Assembly: GCA_028693775.1 (NCBI GenBank)
Contig: JAQUUS010000132.1
Span: forward strand, 1 to 5,235
Length of the DNA: 5,235 nucleotides
Direction of reading: 5' to 3'
DNA from: Alphaproteobacteria bacterium
Lineage (GTDB): Bacteria > Pseudomonadota > Alphaproteobacteria > UBA9219
Under the pieces are notes generated by a model. The model was not told where the DNA came from. It made no database searches and saw only the letters and a list, made by a program, of their open reading frames with translations. How positions within the stretch are numbered: position 1 is the first letter of the stretch; every line of letters begins with the position of its first letter. A program made the position numbers and the translations under genes. Shown piece by piece: positions 4,525 through 5,235 of the stretch.

Positions 4525-5235
4525 CTATTTCAAAATTCGGCCGACAATGATCGCGCCGAGAACGATGAGGCCGAAATCCCGATTGGCTTTGAAGCGCCTC
4601 CAGCAATTTTCGGGGTCGTCGGGCTTCCACAAGACAAGCTGAACCGCAGCAAAGCATGATGCGACCAAGAGTCCCCACGCATAGCCGGGACCCATTCCAT
4701 CGGGCTCGGCCCAGCCCGCCAAAGCCAAAAGGCCGATCGTTATTGCGTAGAACAGGGCGATCCAGCGCACCGATTTTTCTCCGAACAAAAGCGCCGTTGA
4801 TTTTATGCCCATCGCAACGTCGTCGCGCTTGTCCTGATGCGCGTAGATGGTGTCGTAGGCCAGCGTCCACGAAACGCCCGCGAGATAGGCGAGGATATGG
4901 GTCAGGTCGAGGAAGCCCTGCGTCGCCGTCCCGGCCATCAGGACGCCCCAGTTGAACGCCAGCCCGAGAAACAACTGCGGCCACCACGTTATTCTTTTCA
5001 TGAGCGGATAGGTCATCACCAGCGCCAGCGATACGACGCCGAGGATGATCGTCGCACGATTGAACATAAGCAAAATCAGCAGGCCGAGGATCAGCAAAAA
5101 GCCCAGAAACAGAAGCGCCTGCGTTAGGGTCACCTCTCCGCTGGCAAGCGGGCGCAGCTTTGTCCGCTCGACCCCGGCATCGAGATGGCGGTCGTAGATA
5201 TCGTTCACGACGCATCCGGCGCCGCGCATCACGAT
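4525..5235 (-). CDS. ubiA: 4-hydroxybenzoate polyprenyltransferase UbiA, 5' end outside the window
   Basis: Integral membrane prenyltransferase that joins a polyprenyl chain to 4-hydroxybenzoate, the first membrane step of ubiquinone synthesis. About 236 residues are visible of the usual 290-315, and the frame is open to base 5235. The GTG at 5232 and ATG at 5229 are internal codons, because the reading IVMRGAGCVVNDIYDRHLD is the conserved UbiA interior. The first aspartate-rich motif is NDIYDRHLD (window 5179-5205), followed by KLRPLASGEV. The second is DTIYAHQDKRDD (4819-4854), followed by GIKSTALLFGE, which is typical of UbiA rather than of heme O or chlorophyll synthases. Several hydrophobic helices follow each motif. 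Both motifs bind Mg2+ and the pyrophosphate of the prenyl donor and are intact. It leads a close run with the methyltransferase (22-nt gap) and PAP2 genes. The operon promoter must lie beyond 5235. Confidence 0.93.
   Translation of the reverse strand: MVMRGAGCVVNDIYDRHLDAGVERTKLRPLASGEVTLTQALLFLGFLLILGLLILLMFNRATIILGVVSLALVMTYPLMKRITWWPQLFLGLAFNWGVLMAGTATQGFLDLTHILAYLAGVSWTLAYDTIYAHQDKRDDVAMGIKSTALLFGEKSVRWIALFYAITIGLLALAGWAEPDGMGPGYAWGLLVASCFAAVQLVLWKPDDPENCWRRFKANRDFGLIVLGAIIVGRILK

Noticed and set aside
4283..5215. A 310-codon open frame on the minus strand overlapping ubiA and the methyltransferase gene in another frame
   Set aside because: The translation is Arg-rich and without domains, while the overlapping frames encode clear UbiA and methyltransferase motifs.
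5227..5232. GTG at 5232 or ATG at 5229 as the ubiA start
   Set aside because: The codons encode the Val-Met of the conserved UbiA interior just before RGAGC. About 60-75 N-terminal residues are still missing, so the true start is outside the window.

Overview
The window looks like ordinary chromosomal housekeeping DNA from an alphaproteobacterium. The evidence is the ihfA gene overlapping a MerR-family regulator gene (a gene pair often seen in that class), a PHB-type phaA-phaB pair, a UbiA of proteobacterial type, and a methyltransferase resembling the Agrobacterium ETF-beta lysine methyltransferase. Genes are moderately GC-rich by eye. The divergent promoter region around 2171-2399 is clearly more AT-rich. 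No mobile element, CRISPR array, phage gene or toxin-antitoxin pair is visible.

Layout. (1) 1-42, minus: the 5' part of a tRNA-Val(CAC), cut by the window edge. (2) 43-191: spacer with a weak promoter candidate for the tRNA and a strong hairpin terminator (137-174) closing the pha operon. (3) 192-2170, minus: phaA (acetyl-CoA acetyltransferase) then phaB (acetoacetyl-CoA reductase), separated by 80 nt that hold a 12-bp GC-rich hairpin. (4) 2171-2399: a 229-bp divergent control region between phaA and ihfA, with a good promoter for ihfA, a weak one for phaA, and two small dyads over those promoters. (5) 2400-3223, plus: ihfA and a MerR-family regulator gene joined by an ATGA overlap. (6) 3227-5235, minus: a tightly packed run of ubiA (5' end outside the window), a class I methyltransferase gene and a PAP2-family phosphatase gene. 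This run converges on the merR gene with only 3 nt between the stop codons.

How the genes work together. PhaA condenses two acetyl-CoA to acetoacetyl-CoA and PhaB reduces it with NADPH to (R)-3-hydroxybutyryl-CoA, the monomer polymerised by a PHA synthase that is not in this window. IhfA is one subunit of the DNA-bending integration host factor. UbiA prenylates 4-hydroxybenzoate in ubiquinone synthesis. The adjacent methyltransferase probably modifies the electron-transfer flavoprotein beta subunit, whose electrons go to ubiquinone, so the pair may share a respiratory theme.

No clearly new biological system is visible. The points most worth a second look are the phaA/ihfA control region, the hairpin between phaA and phaB, and the ubiA-methyltransferase-PAP2 grouping.
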